This document shows positions 24,835 through 32,319 of a stretch of 57,006 bases of DNA, piece after piece; position 1 is the first letter of the stretch, and each line of letters begins with the position of its first letter. A program made the position numbers and the translations under genes. The notes beneath the pieces were generated by a model. It was not told the DNA's origin and searched no databases. It saw nothing but the letters and a program-made list of their open reading frames with translations. The DNA comes from JANQEA01 sp964530075. Lineage in GTDB: Bacteria; Bipolaricaulota; Bipolaricaulia; UBA7950; UBA9294. Location: positions 1 to 57,006 of the forward strand of contig CAZGXU010000008.1 of assembly GCA_964530075.1 (NCBI GenBank). Reading direction: 5' to 3'.

Positions 24835-24863
24835 ACGCTATACCAAGTCGGGACGATTGTCAA
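24835..24863 (-). promoter_or_regulatory. Promoter of the ilv-leu operon
   Basis: On the minus strand TTGACA (24858-24863) is a perfect -35. The -10 is either TAGCGT (24835-24840, 17-base spacer) or TATAGC (24837-24842, 15-base spacer). Transcription would begin near 24828, just ahead of the CCAACAGG protector segment and the leader peptide. Confidence 0.65.
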
Positions 24864-24930
24864 GGGGGGGTGTCCGAAAACGCCGTTCCTTGTGGGATCC
24901 GGACGGTTCGTCTCCGACGGGGCGTTGCGC

Positions 24931-24984
24931 CTCGGCGCGGTACCAGTGCGGATACGCGGCTTCGAAACCGAATCGCTCGTAAGC
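24931..24984 (-). pseudogene. Possible GNAT acetyltransferase fragment
   Basis: A minus-strand frame reads AYERFGFEAAYPHWYRAE, which resembles the final conserved segment of GNAT N-acetyltransferases (YERFGF followed by a YPHWY-type strand). No start codon and no upstream acetyl-CoA motif are in frame. It lies downstream of the broken methyltransferase, in what looks like a decaying stretch between the ilv promoter and the DmpA gene. Confidence 0.3.
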
Positions 24985-25044
24985 CGATGGGCCGCGCGCG
25001 GAAGGCGAGGCGCTCCAGGCTCCGATTCGCGTCCAGCACGCCGG

Positions 25045-25570
25045 TCACAGTCCGTCCCGCCTGCGCAGCGAGAAGACGCCGCCGCAGAACGAGACCTGCT
25101 CGTACGTCACGGCGAAACCGGCGTCTTCCAGGGCCGGCCGGATCGGCCCCACCGCCCAGCAGTGCTCGTCCTCGTCCCACGCGGTGCGCCACTTCTGGTG
25201 ACACACCGCCCTGGCCGCCTCGTTGGGAAACGAGACGTCCCCGATCACGATCCGGCCGCCGTCGTCGAGATGCCCGGCGAGATCCTCGATCAGGCGAAGC
25301 TTCAGACTGTCGTCGAACTCGTGGAAGACGTAGGCGGAGACGATCCGATCGAACCGGTCCGGCAGCCCTCCGCCCAACCGTCGAGGGGATCCGCCCGCGC
25401 GAGATGCGCGCTGGGCAGGTTCGCCCTCGCCTGCCACAGCATCTCCTCCGAGACGTCGACGCCCAGATCGTACAGCCCGCCGCGATCCGCTCCGCCAGGT
25501 TGGCAGTCCCGATCCCGACGTCGAGGACCCGGCAATCCGGCTCGGCGCGGCTCCGTTCCGGCGGCTTCAT
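25045..25570 (-). pseudogene. YrrT-like SAM methyltransferase broken by two frameshifts
   Basis: The family resemblance runs through three frames. From the ATG at 25570 frame one gives CRVLDVGIGTANLAERIA (SAM motif I). Near 25480 the sense moves to a frame giving GLYDLGVDVSEEMLWQARAN. Near 25367 it moves again to DRFDRIVSAYVFHEFDD, then GGRIVIGDVSFPNEAA and WDEDEHCWAV, ending YEQVSFCGGVFSLRR. The order and the final SFCGGVF block resemble small YrrT-type methyltransferases. Its ATG overlaps the DmpA stop (ATGA), so it was once coupled to it. Assembly errors are an alternative explanation for the shifts. Confidence 0.65.
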
Positions 25571-26691
25571 GCGGCCGCGTCCACCGCCGGGGACGCGCGG
25601 TCCCGCAGAAGAGCGAGGACGCGATCGACCGGAAGGGCTTCGAAGGTCCTCCCGCCCCGTCCGGACATCGTCGTGGCGGCGAAGAGGGAGTTGTAGATCG
25701 CCTCCTCGGTCGTCTCGATCGCCGCCAGGAAGAGCGGGGAGACGCGCTCGTTCGCCAGCTCCCGCGTGATCGCTTCCCCTTTGCGGTGTTCGGCGGTCCG
25801 ACGGGCCGACTCGGCGGTGGAGAACGCGATGGCGTAGTCCCCCGAGCCGTCGGGAAACGAGGCTCCGGTCCTCGCCAGGCCGGCGAAGGTCCGGCGGGCG
25901 AGCCGGGTCAGGTTCCGGTCGGAGAGCGGCGCGTCGGTGGCGACGACGATCATGATCGATCCCCCGTCATCGACGTGGCCGGGGCCTACCGAGGCGTCGT
26001 CCTGCCCGAGGAGGAGACCGACCGGCGCACCGAGGACCCGGAGGCTTCCGGGGAAGTTCGACTGGACGAGGACGCCGACGGCGTACCGTCCGAGCCGCTC
26101 GGGGAGCAGACGGGAGCTCGTCCCGATTCCCGCCTTCCAACCCATCGCGGCGGTCCCGGTCCCCGCGCCGACGCAGCCCTCGTCGACCGGGCCGGGCGCG
26201 GCGACCTCGATCGCGCGAAGGATCCGTTCGACGGTGAGCGGCCGCCTCTCGATCGCGTTCAGCGCCCCGTCGTTCGTTTCGCCGACGACGGGGTTGATCG
26301 AGACGGCCTTCCCGTTGCCGGGCTGCGCGAGCGTCCAGTCGAGGATCGCCTCGGCGGCGCGCGGGACGGCGAGCGTGTTGGTCAGCACGATCGGCGCCTC
26401 GATCTCGCCGAGCTCGACGATCTGCGTCGACCCGGTCATCTTCCCGTGGCCGTTGGCAACGGCGAGCCCCGCCGGGACCCGTTCCTGCAGGAGGTTTCCA
26501 TCGTGTGGGAGGATCGCCGTAGCACCGGTGCGGACGTCGTCGCCCTCGATGAGCGTGACGTGTCCGACCCGCACGCCGGCGACGTCGGTGATCGCGTTGA
26601 GCGGTCCCGGAGCGAAGACGCCCGGTGCGATCCCCGCGTCGCGCGCCCGTCTTCGGTCCGATGTGAGCCCTCGCGTCCGTTTCTCCCTCAC
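25567..26691 (-). CDS. P1/DmpA family peptidase (S58)
   Basis: A 374-residue Ntn-like self-processing aminopeptidase/amidase. It opens with a variant of the family block, NAITDVAGVRVGHVTLIEGD. Other blocks are TGATAILPHDGN, VANGHGKMTGSTQI, NPVVGETNDGALN and GAGTGTAAMGWKAGIGTSSR, the last including the Gly-Thr-Ser region where the family self-cleaves to expose the nucleophile. VDDGGSIMIVVATDAPLSDRNLTRLARR closes the fold. The start is taken as GTG at 26691 after GAGAGG; longer starts are low-complexity. The substrate is unknown, with short or beta-amino peptides typical. Confidence 0.88.
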   Translation of the reverse strand: MREKRTRGLTSDRRRARDAGIAPGVFAPGPLNAITDVAGVRVGHVTLIEGDDVRTGATAILPHDGNLLQERVPAGLAVANGHGKMTGSTQIVELGEIEAPIVLTNTLAVPRAAEAILDWTLAQPGNGKAVSINPVVGETNDGALNAIERRPLTVERILRAIEVAAPGPVDEGCVGAGTGTAAMGWKAGIGTSSRLLPERLGRYAVGVLVQSNFPGSLRVLGAPVGLLLGQDDASVGPGHVDDGGSIMIVVATDAPLSDRNLTRLARRTFAGLARTGASFPDGSGDYAIAFSTAESARRTAEHRKGEAITRELANERVSPLFLAAIETTEEAIYNSLFAATTMSGRGGRTFEALPVDRVLALLRDRASPAVDAAA

Positions 26692-26889
26692 GCGCCTCTC
26701 ACCCCCGAGCGATCGGATTCTACCGCCCGCGCCCGCGCGCGGCGACTCGCGAATCGGACGTTCGGGTGCGGTTCGACTGCCGCTCCGGGGGAGTCCGGAT
26801 GCGGTCGCCACCGCTGAGGCCGGTCGATGTCGGGATCGAGCGCAGGATCGCAGCGGGCGGATCCGTTTCCGAATGGCCCCGGCGCGGGA

Positions 26890-27363
26890 TCAGATCTCCT
26901 CGATCGCCCACGAAGCGACCGTCTCGTTGTCCTCAGCGTACGAGAACCGAGCTCGAATCCGTTTGCCGGCGAGCACGAGCGGGAGCCAGTAGCGATCGTC
27001 GTCCCACATCCGATCGTAGGGGATCCCGCCGATCGGAAACCACGCCGGGGCCATCTCCTCGCTCTCCCGCGCCTCTCCTTCCCAGGCGGAGGCCACGAAG
27101 ACGTGGACGTGCTGGTCGAACGACGGTTCGAACGGAAACGTGAACGTGACGGAGCCCGCGGAGCGGAGCGTGTCCGGTGAAACGACGACCCCCGCCTCCT
27201 CGCGGACCTCGCGGACGATGGTCCGGATCGGCGTCTCACCGGGGTGGACCTTTCCGCCGAGCCCGTTGTATTTGCCGCAGCCGAATCCCCGCTTCTTCCG
27301 CCCCAGAAGGATCCGCGCCGGTGGGGCGCCGTCGAGAAGGAAGCAGAGCGTCGCCTCGATCAT
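26890..27363 (-). CDS. Nudix hydrolase, MTH1/8-oxo-dGTPase-like
   Basis: A 157-residue protein with a perfect Nudix box from GKVHPGE through REVREEAGV (about residues 37-59). The flanking KYNGLGGKV and MWDDDRYWLPLVLAGKRIRARF segments closely follow human MTH1 (NGFGGKV and MWPDDSYWFPLLL). That points to sanitation of oxidised purine nucleotides rather than generic Nudix chemistry; this is inference from motif likeness. The gene is divergent from the hydantoinase gene. Confidence 0.88.
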   Translation of the reverse strand: MIEATLCFLLDGAPPARILLGRKKRGFGCGKYNGLGGKVHPGETPIRTIVREVREEAGVVVSPDTLRSAGSVTFTFPFEPSFDQHVHVFVASAWEGEARESEEMAPAWFPIGGIPYDRMWDDDRYWLPLVLAGKRIRARFSYAEDNETVASWAIEEI

Positions 27364-27513
27364 GTCGGAGTCGCGATCCCCCTCTCGAGAGTGGATGGTA
27401 CGGGGCTCGGGCGGAGCGCGCACCCCACCCTCGATCCGCGGCTGCGCGCCGGGGAGGCGTCGATTAGAATCGGTGGCCGATCCTTGGGCACGGCGGAAGG
27501 AGGGAAGGCCGGC

Positions 27514-28869
27514 ATGCACGATCTTCTCGTTCGCGGCGGTTGGGCCGTGACGGCGGCCGGTGTCGTCCGGGCCGACGTGGCGATCTCCGGGGGCGTCATC
27601 GCGGCGGTCGGTGCGAAACTCGACGGGACCGCCGAGCGGACGATCGATGCGTCCGGGTGCTACGTCCTTCCGGGAATCCTCGACGTTCACACCCATCCGG
27701 TCTACCTCGACGACCTGTACGGGCTGTCGGTGGCCGCTGCCCACGGCGGGGTGACGACCCTCATCCACTACGCGTACGCCAAGCCGGGCGCCGGGTTGGT
27801 GGAGACGATCCGCCGGTTCCGCGAGGAGGGGGAGGACCGCTCGGTCCTCGACTTCGCGCTGCACGCCGGGCTGTTCGATCCGAAGAACCAGTCCCACGAA
27901 ATCCCCGCCGCGATCGGCGAGGGCGTGACGTCGTTCAAGATGTTCATGACGTACGCCAAGCTCGGTTGGATGACCGACGACTATCAGTTGATGCGCACCC
28001 TGGACATCGTCGCGCGGGCCGGGGGGATGGGGATGGTCCACGCGGAGAACGGCCTCGCGACGGACTATCTCCAGGACAGGGTCCTCGAGGAGGGGCGCGA
28101 CCCGAAGGAGGCGTTCGTCGAGACGCGTCCGGCGATCCTCGAGGCCGAGGCGATCCACCGCGCGATCGCGATTGCACGGGTCGCCGGCTGTCCGCTGTAC
28201 ATCCCGCATATGACGGCGGCGGCGGGGATCGACGTCGTCGCGGCGGCGCGGGCGGCCGGCCGGCGCGTCTACGCCGAGACGTGTCCGCAGTACCTGACGC
28301 TGACCCATGAAGATCTCCTCCGCCTCGGCCCGTTGCTGAAGATCGGTCCCCCGCTCCGCGGCGAGGACGATCGCACGGCGCTCTGGAGGGGGCTCTCCGA
28401 CGGCGTCATCGACACGATCGCCAGCGACCACGCGCCGAAGGAGAAGCGGATCGACGACGACTTCTTCGACGCGCCGTACGGCTCCCCTCAGGTCGAGACG
28501 ATGCTCGCCCTCGTCCACGACGAAGGGATCCGCGTCGGGCGGATCGACTGGTCCCGCCTCGTACGGGTCCTGTGCGAGAACCCGGCCCGGATCTTCGGCC
28601 TCTATCCGAAGAAGGGGACGCTCCAGCCGGGAAGCGACGGCGATCTGGCGATCTTCGACCCGACGACGGAATGGACGATCGAGCGCGCGAATCAGCACTC
28701 GCGGGCCCCGTATACCCCGTACGAGGGCCGGCCGTGCGTGGGGAGGGCGATCGCATCGATCCAGCGGGGAGCGGTCGTGGTCGAGGGCGGCGTGCTCGTC
28801 GCGCGACCCGGGGCCGGTCGGTTCCACGCGACGGCCGCGGGGCAGGCCGAGCTGGGCGATCTCGTGTAG
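27514..28869 (+). CDS. Hydantoinase/dihydropyrimidinase-family amidohydrolase
   Basis: A 451-residue cyclic amidohydrolase. VLPGILDVHTHPVYLDDLYG holds the HxH metal pair (about residues 59-61). TSFKMFMTYAKLGWM holds the carbamylated Lys (about 146). MVHAENG and IPHMTAA supply the further His ligands and IASDHAPKEKR the Asp. The style is dihydropyrimidinase/hydantoinase rather than classical dihydroorotase (which has VDxHVHLREPG and DHAPH). Its position 36 bases before pyrB raises the question of a role in pyrimidine synthesis or degradation. The ATG follows GGAAGGAGG. Confidence 0.88.
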   Translation: MHDLLVRGGWAVTAAGVVRADVAISGGVIAAVGAKLDGTAERTIDASGCYVLPGILDVHTHPVYLDDLYGLSVAAAHGGVTTLIHYAYAKPGAGLVETIRRFREEGEDRSVLDFALHAGLFDPKNQSHEIPAAIGEGVTSFKMFMTYAKLGWMTDDYQLMRTLDIVARAGGMGMVHAENGLATDYLQDRVLEEGRDPKEAFVETRPAILEAEAIHRAIAIARVAGCPLYIPHMTAAAGIDVVAAARAAGRRVYAETCPQYLTLTHEDLLRLGPLLKIGPPLRGEDDRTALWRGLSDGVIDTIASDHAPKEKRIDDDFFDAPYGSPQVETMLALVHDEGIRVGRIDWSRLVRVLCENPARIFGLYPKKGTLQPGSDGDLAIFDPTTEWTIERANQHSRAPYTPYEGRPCVGRAIASIQRGAVVVEGGVLVARPGAGRFHATAAGQAELGDLV

Positions 28870-28905
28870 CCGGCCGGCGATGTTGCGGAACCGGAAGGAG
28901 GAAGC

Positions 28906-29832
28906 ATGACGGAGAGGCTTTCGAGCAAGGACGTGCTCCGGGCGGACCAGTTCAGCCCGGACGAGATCGACCGGATCCTCGGGGCGGCGCGCCGGTACGA
29001 GGCGAGGCTCGACGCGGGCGACGTCCTCGAGGAGATGCGGGGGAAGGTCCTCGCGACGCTCTTCTACGAGCCGAGCACCCGGACGCGGCTCTCGTTCGAG
29101 GCGGCGATGCTCCGCCTCGGCGGTCGGGTGATCAGCGTCGCCGAGGCGGTGAGCAGTTCGGCGGCGAAGGGGGAGTCCCTCCGCGACACGATCAAGATGG
29201 TCGAGGGATACGCCGACGTCATCGTCCTTCGCCACCCGCGGATCGGCGCGGCGGAGGAAGCGGCGCGGGCGACCGACGCGCCGATCGTCAACGCGGGCGA
29301 CGGCGCGGGGCAGCACCCGACGCAGTCGCTCCTCGACCTGTACACCCTCGTCAAGGAGCAGGGGAAGGTCGACGGTCTGACGATCGCGCTCGTCGGGGAT
29401 CTGAAGAACGGGCGGACGGTCCACTCCCTCGCCGATCTCCTCGTCCACTACGATGTCGAGCTCGTCCTCGTGTCGCCGGACGCCCTCCGCATGCCGGGCG
29501 AGATCGTCGAGCGGCTGCGCGCGAAGGGGATCTCGGTCCGTGAGACCGAATCGCTGGCCGACGCGATCCCGGTCTGCGACGTGCTATACATGACGCGGAT
29601 CCAGCGGGAGCGGTTCGACGATCCGGCCGAGTACGAGCGGCTGAAGGACGCCTACGTCCTGACACGCGTCATGCTCGTCGCCGCCAAGGAGTCGATCACG
29701 ATCATGCACCCCCTCCCGCGGGTGAACGAGATCGCGACCGATGTCGACGACCACCCGGGGGCCGCCTACTTCCGCCAGGCGGCGAACGGCGTCCCGGTCC
29801 GGATGGCCCTCCTGGCGATGGTGACCCGCTAG
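28906..29832 (+). CDS. pyrB: Aspartate carbamoyltransferase catalytic chain
   Basis: A 308-residue enzyme forming carbamoyl-aspartate. The carbamoyl-phosphate loop is FYEPSTRTRLSFEAAM (about residues 50-65) and SSSAAKGESLRDT is the 80s loop. GAGQHPTQSLLDLYTL has Gln where many have Lys or Glu. GDLKNGRTVHSLADLL and IMHPLPRVNEI complete the active site. The size is typical. No pyrI regulatory chain follows. It is probably co-transcribed with the hydantoinase-family gene. Confidence 0.96.
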   Translation: MTERLSSKDVLRADQFSPDEIDRILGAARRYEARLDAGDVLEEMRGKVLATLFYEPSTRTRLSFEAAMLRLGGRVISVAEAVSSSAAKGESLRDTIKMVEGYADVIVLRHPRIGAAEEAARATDAPIVNAGDGAGQHPTQSLLDLYTLVKEQGKVDGLTIALVGDLKNGRTVHSLADLLVHYDVELVLVSPDALRMPGEIVERLRAKGISVRETESLADAIPVCDVLYMTRIQRERFDDPAEYERLKDAYVLTRVMLVAAKESITIMHPLPRVNEIATDVDDHPGAAYFRQAANGVPVRMALLAMVTR

Positions 29833-29871
29833 CACCGCCCGCGCTGCGGCTTCGCCGGCCCGCGATCCCTG

Positions 29872-29894
29872 TTGCCTCACGTAAGAATGTACTC
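29872..29894 (-). repeat. Copy of a short dispersed repeat
   Basis: Read on the minus strand this site has GAGTAC, an AT-rich bridge and TCTTACGTGAGGCAAC. The last 16 bases are identical to window positions 1-16, and a diverged copy lies at about 28-50. It falls between pyrB and the transketolase half. Confidence 0.6.
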
Positions 29895-29959
29895 GCGATC
29901 TACCATCTCGTCGACCGACCCGATATGATCAGCGGAGGCGCGCGGAAGGGGGCGAAGCG

Positions 29960-30844
29960 GTGGAGATCGGTGGACTGAAGCGGAAGGCGAACGAACTGCG
30001 GGCCGACGTGCTGAGGATTGTCACCAACGCCGGTTCGGGCCACCCGGGTGGGGGCCTCGGGATGGCCGACCTGTTGACGGTCCTCTACTACAAGTACCTC
30101 CGACACGACCCGAAGAAACCCGATTGGGTGGGCCGCGATCGCTTCGTCCTCTCTAACGGGCACACCTGCCCGATCCTCTACGCGATCCTCGCCGACCGCG
30201 GGTACTTCCCGCGCGAGGAGCTGTGGCGATTCCGGAAGCTCGGAGGGATGCTTCAAGGGCATCCCTCGACGGCGTGGAAGGTCCCCGGCGTCGAGATCTC
30301 GGCCGGCTCGCTCGGCAACGGCCTCTCGGTCGCCCTCGGGATGGCGATCGGGGCGAAGCTCGCCTCCCGCGACGCGCGCGTCTACTGCTCCGTCTCCGAC
30401 GCGGAGCTGCAGGAGGGACAACCGTGGGAGGCGGCGACGGCCGCCGCACACCATCGGGTCGACAACCTGTGCGTCATGGTCGATTGGAACGGCTGCCAGA
30501 TCGACGGCTACACGCGGGACGTGATGGACGTCGGGGATCTGGCGGCCAAGTTCCGCGCGTTCGGGTGGAACGTCCATGAGATCGACGGGCACGACTACGA
30601 TGCGATCATGGCGGCCTTCACCTCGTTCCTCGCTTCGCGGGGTTCGGGGAAGCCGACGGCGATCGCGGCCCACACGATCCTCGGCAAGGGCGTCTCGTTC
30701 ATGGAAAACGACCCGAAGTGGCACCACGGGGCGCTCTCCGAAGCGCAGCTCGAACGGGCGCTCGCGGAGCTGGAGTCGGCCGCGAATCGATCGGGTCCCG
30801 ACGCCGGGACCCTCTTCGAGCGCCGGACGTCCTCGACGGACTGA
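29960..30844 (+). CDS. tktA1: Transketolase N-terminal half (split enzyme)
   Basis: A 294-residue thiamine-diphosphate-binding half of a split transketolase. NAGSGHPGGGLGMADLLTVLYY carries the conserved SGHPG motif. LSNGHTCPILYA, HPSTAWKVPGVEISAGSLGNGLSVALGMAIG, SVSDAELQEGQPWEAA (ThDP GD-type motif, here SD), and VDWNGCQIDG follow in the order seen in split transketolases. The C-terminal partner, needed for activity, is not next to it or anywhere in the window. The start is GTG at 29960 after GGAAGGGGG. Confidence 0.9.
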   Translation: MEIGGLKRKANELRADVLRIVTNAGSGHPGGGLGMADLLTVLYYKYLRHDPKKPDWVGRDRFVLSNGHTCPILYAILADRGYFPREELWRFRKLGGMLQGHPSTAWKVPGVEISAGSLGNGLSVALGMAIGAKLASRDARVYCSVSDAELQEGQPWEAATAAAHHRVDNLCVMVDWNGCQIDGYTRDVMDVGDLAAKFRAFGWNVHEIDGHDYDAIMAAFTSFLASRGSGKPTAIAAHTILGKGVSFMENDPKWHHGALSEAQLERALAELESAANRSGPDAGTLFERRTSSTD

Positions 30845-30859
30845 CGAGGCGGCAGCCGG

Positions 30860-30887
30860 TTGTCGATCGCGTCCCGTCCGGTATAAT
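30860..30887 (+). promoter_or_regulatory. Promoter of the methionine/aspartate-family operon
   Basis: A consensus TATAAT (30882-30887) lies 16 bases after TTGTCG (30860-30865). Transcription should start near 30894, only two or three bases before the ATG of the leader peptide, so that peptide would be translated from an essentially leaderless mRNA. Confidence 0.7.
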
Positions 30888-30896
30888 GCGCGTGAC

Positions 30897-31001
30897 ATGA
30901 TCGCGGTGAAGACGCAACGGACCGAGCAGGGAGTCGCCGTCGAGTTCTCGATGGGTTGCGTGACCGTGATGATGATGGTGCCGCTCGCTTCGGTCCGGTA
31001 G
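30897..31001 (+). CDS. Candidate methionine leader peptide
   Basis: A 34-codon frame from ATG 30897 to TAG 30999-31001, starting about ten bases downstream of a TATAAT box. Near its end it reads MGCVTVMMMVPLASVR, with three consecutive Met codons (30969-30977) seven codons before the stop. It sits upstream of an intrinsic terminator and ahead of cystathionine gamma-synthase. The arrangement is that of a transcription-attenuation leader sensing charged methionyl-tRNA. There is no Shine-Dalgarno, in keeping with a leaderless start. Translation is unproven. Confidence 0.6.
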   Translation: MIAVKTQRTEQGVAVEFSMGCVTVMMMVPLASVR

Positions 31002-31029
31002 CCTCGGGCGCTGGAACCCGGAAGCGAGC
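30983..31029 (+). promoter_or_regulatory. Candidate protector hairpin of the met attenuator
   Basis: GCTCGCTTC (30983-30991) is perfectly complementary to GAAGCGAGC (31021-31029), and a short CGGG/CCCG stem lies inside. The loop contains TCCGGTAG (30994-31001), which could otherwise pair imperfectly (one mismatch, one wobble) with CTACAGGG (31035-31042) in the terminator arm. A ribosome paused at the Met codons would disturb the first pairing and a ribosome at the stop codon would block the second. This is a reading by eye, not a computed fold. Confidence 0.45.
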
Positions 31030-31031
31030 AA

Positions 31032-31066
31032 GGACTACAGGGAACCCTGTGGTCCGTTTTTCTTTG
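31032..31066 (+). terminator. Intrinsic terminator (met attenuator)
   Basis: GGACTACAGG (31032-31041) pairs with CCTGTGGTCC (31046-31055), with one G-U wobble and a GAAC loop. GTTTTTCTTTG follows. It lies between the leader peptide and the cystathionine gamma-synthase gene, 44 bases before that gene's ATG, so its natural role is to regulate the operon. Confidence 0.8.
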
Positions 31067-31110
31067 TTGCGGAGGTCCGGAGCGCGAGAGCGGGCGGAAG
31101 GAGGCAGAGG

Positions 31111-32319
31111 ATGGAGCGTCGATTGGAGACGAGGGCGGTCCACGGCGGGGAACGAGGGCGGGGGATGTACGACGCCCTGACGATGCCGATCGTGATGAGT
31201 TCGACGTACACGTTCGGCAGCACGGACGAAATCCGCGATCTTGTGGCGCGGAAGGCGGCGGGCGGACCCCCGGTGCGGTACGAGTACGGCCGCTACGGGA
31301 ACCCGACGCAGACGGCGGCCGAGCGGAAGCTGGCGGAACTCGACGGCGGGGAGCGCGCGCTTCTCTTCTCCAGCGGGATGGCCGCGATCACAGCGTCGCT
31401 GTTGTCCTTGGCCGCCGCCGGGGACCACCTGATCGTGATCGACGGACTGTACCGAAGGACGCGGGAGTTCGTCTCGCAGTACCTGCCCCGATGGGGAATC
31501 GACGCGACCTTCGCGGACGCCGACGACATCCGCGCCGCGATCCGGCCCTCGACGCGCGCTGTCTTCTTCGAGATGCCGACCAATCCCCATCTTCGCGTTC
31601 CGGACGCCGAGTCCATCGTCGCCCTGACGAAGCACCACGGCCTGACCACCCTGGTCGATGCGACCTTCGCGACGCCGGTGAACCTCCGGCCGCTCGAGCT
31701 CGGCGTCGACATCGTGATCCACAGCGCGACGAAGTACCTCGGCGGCCACAACGATCTTCTCGCTGGAGCGGTGATCGGATCGGCGGAGAGATTGGCCGGA
31801 ATCGAGGAGGCACGAGGTGTCTTCGGCGGAGTGGCCGGCGCGCTCGACGCGTACCTTCTCCTTCGAGGGGCGAAGACCCTGGCGCTTCGGGTCCGCCGGC
31901 AGAACGAGAGCGCCCAGTGCCTGGCGGAGTTTCTCGAGCACCATTCGGCGGTCTCCCGCGTTCATTACCCGGGACTGCCCAGCCATCCGGACCATGCGGT
32001 CGCCGCGAGGCTGATGTCCGGCTTCGGCGGCGTGGTCAGCTTCGAACTGGCCGGCGGCCTCGACGCGGCGGCGGCGTGCATCGATCGGCTCGAGATCCCG
32101 CACATCGGGCCGACCTTCGGCGGCGTCGAAAGCATCGCACAGCAGCAGGCGCTGTTCGTCTCTCCCGATCCGGTCGAGCGCGCCGCCTCCGGCATCTCCG
32201 ACGGGCTCATCCGCTACGCGGTCGGGATCGAGTCGATTGACGATCTGATCGACGACCTGAGGAGCGCGCTGCGAGGGCTGCCGACGCGGGGGGGAGGTGG
32301 CTTGAGTGACGGGCCGTAG
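31111..32319 (+). CDS. Cystathionine gamma-synthase-like PLP enzyme (plant-like)
   Basis: A 402-residue Cys/Met-metabolism PLP enzyme. The PLP lysine is in IHSATKYLGGHNDLLAG (about residue 207). EYGRYGNPTQTAAE, LFSSGMAAITASLL, LYRRTREFVSQYLP, TNPHLRVPDAE and PGLPSHPDH followed by GFGGVVSFEL closely track plant cystathionine gamma-synthase, which uses O-phosphohomoserine. Cystathionine beta- or gamma-lyase and O-acylhomoserine sulfhydrylase are the alternatives. The operon with aspartokinase and Asd supports a biosynthetic role. The ATG follows GGAAGGAGG; the 3' end overlaps aspartokinase by 14 bases. Confidence 0.85.
   Translation: MERRLETRAVHGGERGRGMYDALTMPIVMSSTYTFGSTDEIRDLVARKAAGGPPVRYEYGRYGNPTQTAAERKLAELDGGERALLFSSGMAAITASLLSLAAAGDHLIVIDGLYRRTREFVSQYLPRWGIDATFADADDIRAAIRPSTRAVFFEMPTNPHLRVPDAESIVALTKHHGLTTLVDATFATPVNLRPLELGVDIVIHSATKYLGGHNDLLAGAVIGSAERLAGIEEARGVFGGVAGALDAYLLLRGAKTLALRVRRQNESAQCLAEFLEHHSAVSRVHYPGLPSHPDHAVAARLMSGFGGVVSFELAGGLDAAAACIDRLEIPHIGPTFGGVESIAQQQALFVSPDPVERAASGISDGLIRYAVGIESIDDLIDDLRSALRGLPTRGGGGLSDGP

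Noticed and set aside
26890..29448. An 852-codon open frame on the minus strand through the hydantoinase and pyrB genes
   Set aside because: Only its 3' end (the Nudix hydrolase) is real. The rest is Arg/Asp/Val-rich shadow sequence opposite two well-identified plus-strand enzymes.
30894..31110. A SAM riboswitch or T-box before the methionine operon
   Set aside because: I cannot find a T-box consensus or the SAM-I core helices by eye. The leader is mostly occupied by the short frame and two hairpins. A covariance search would settle it.
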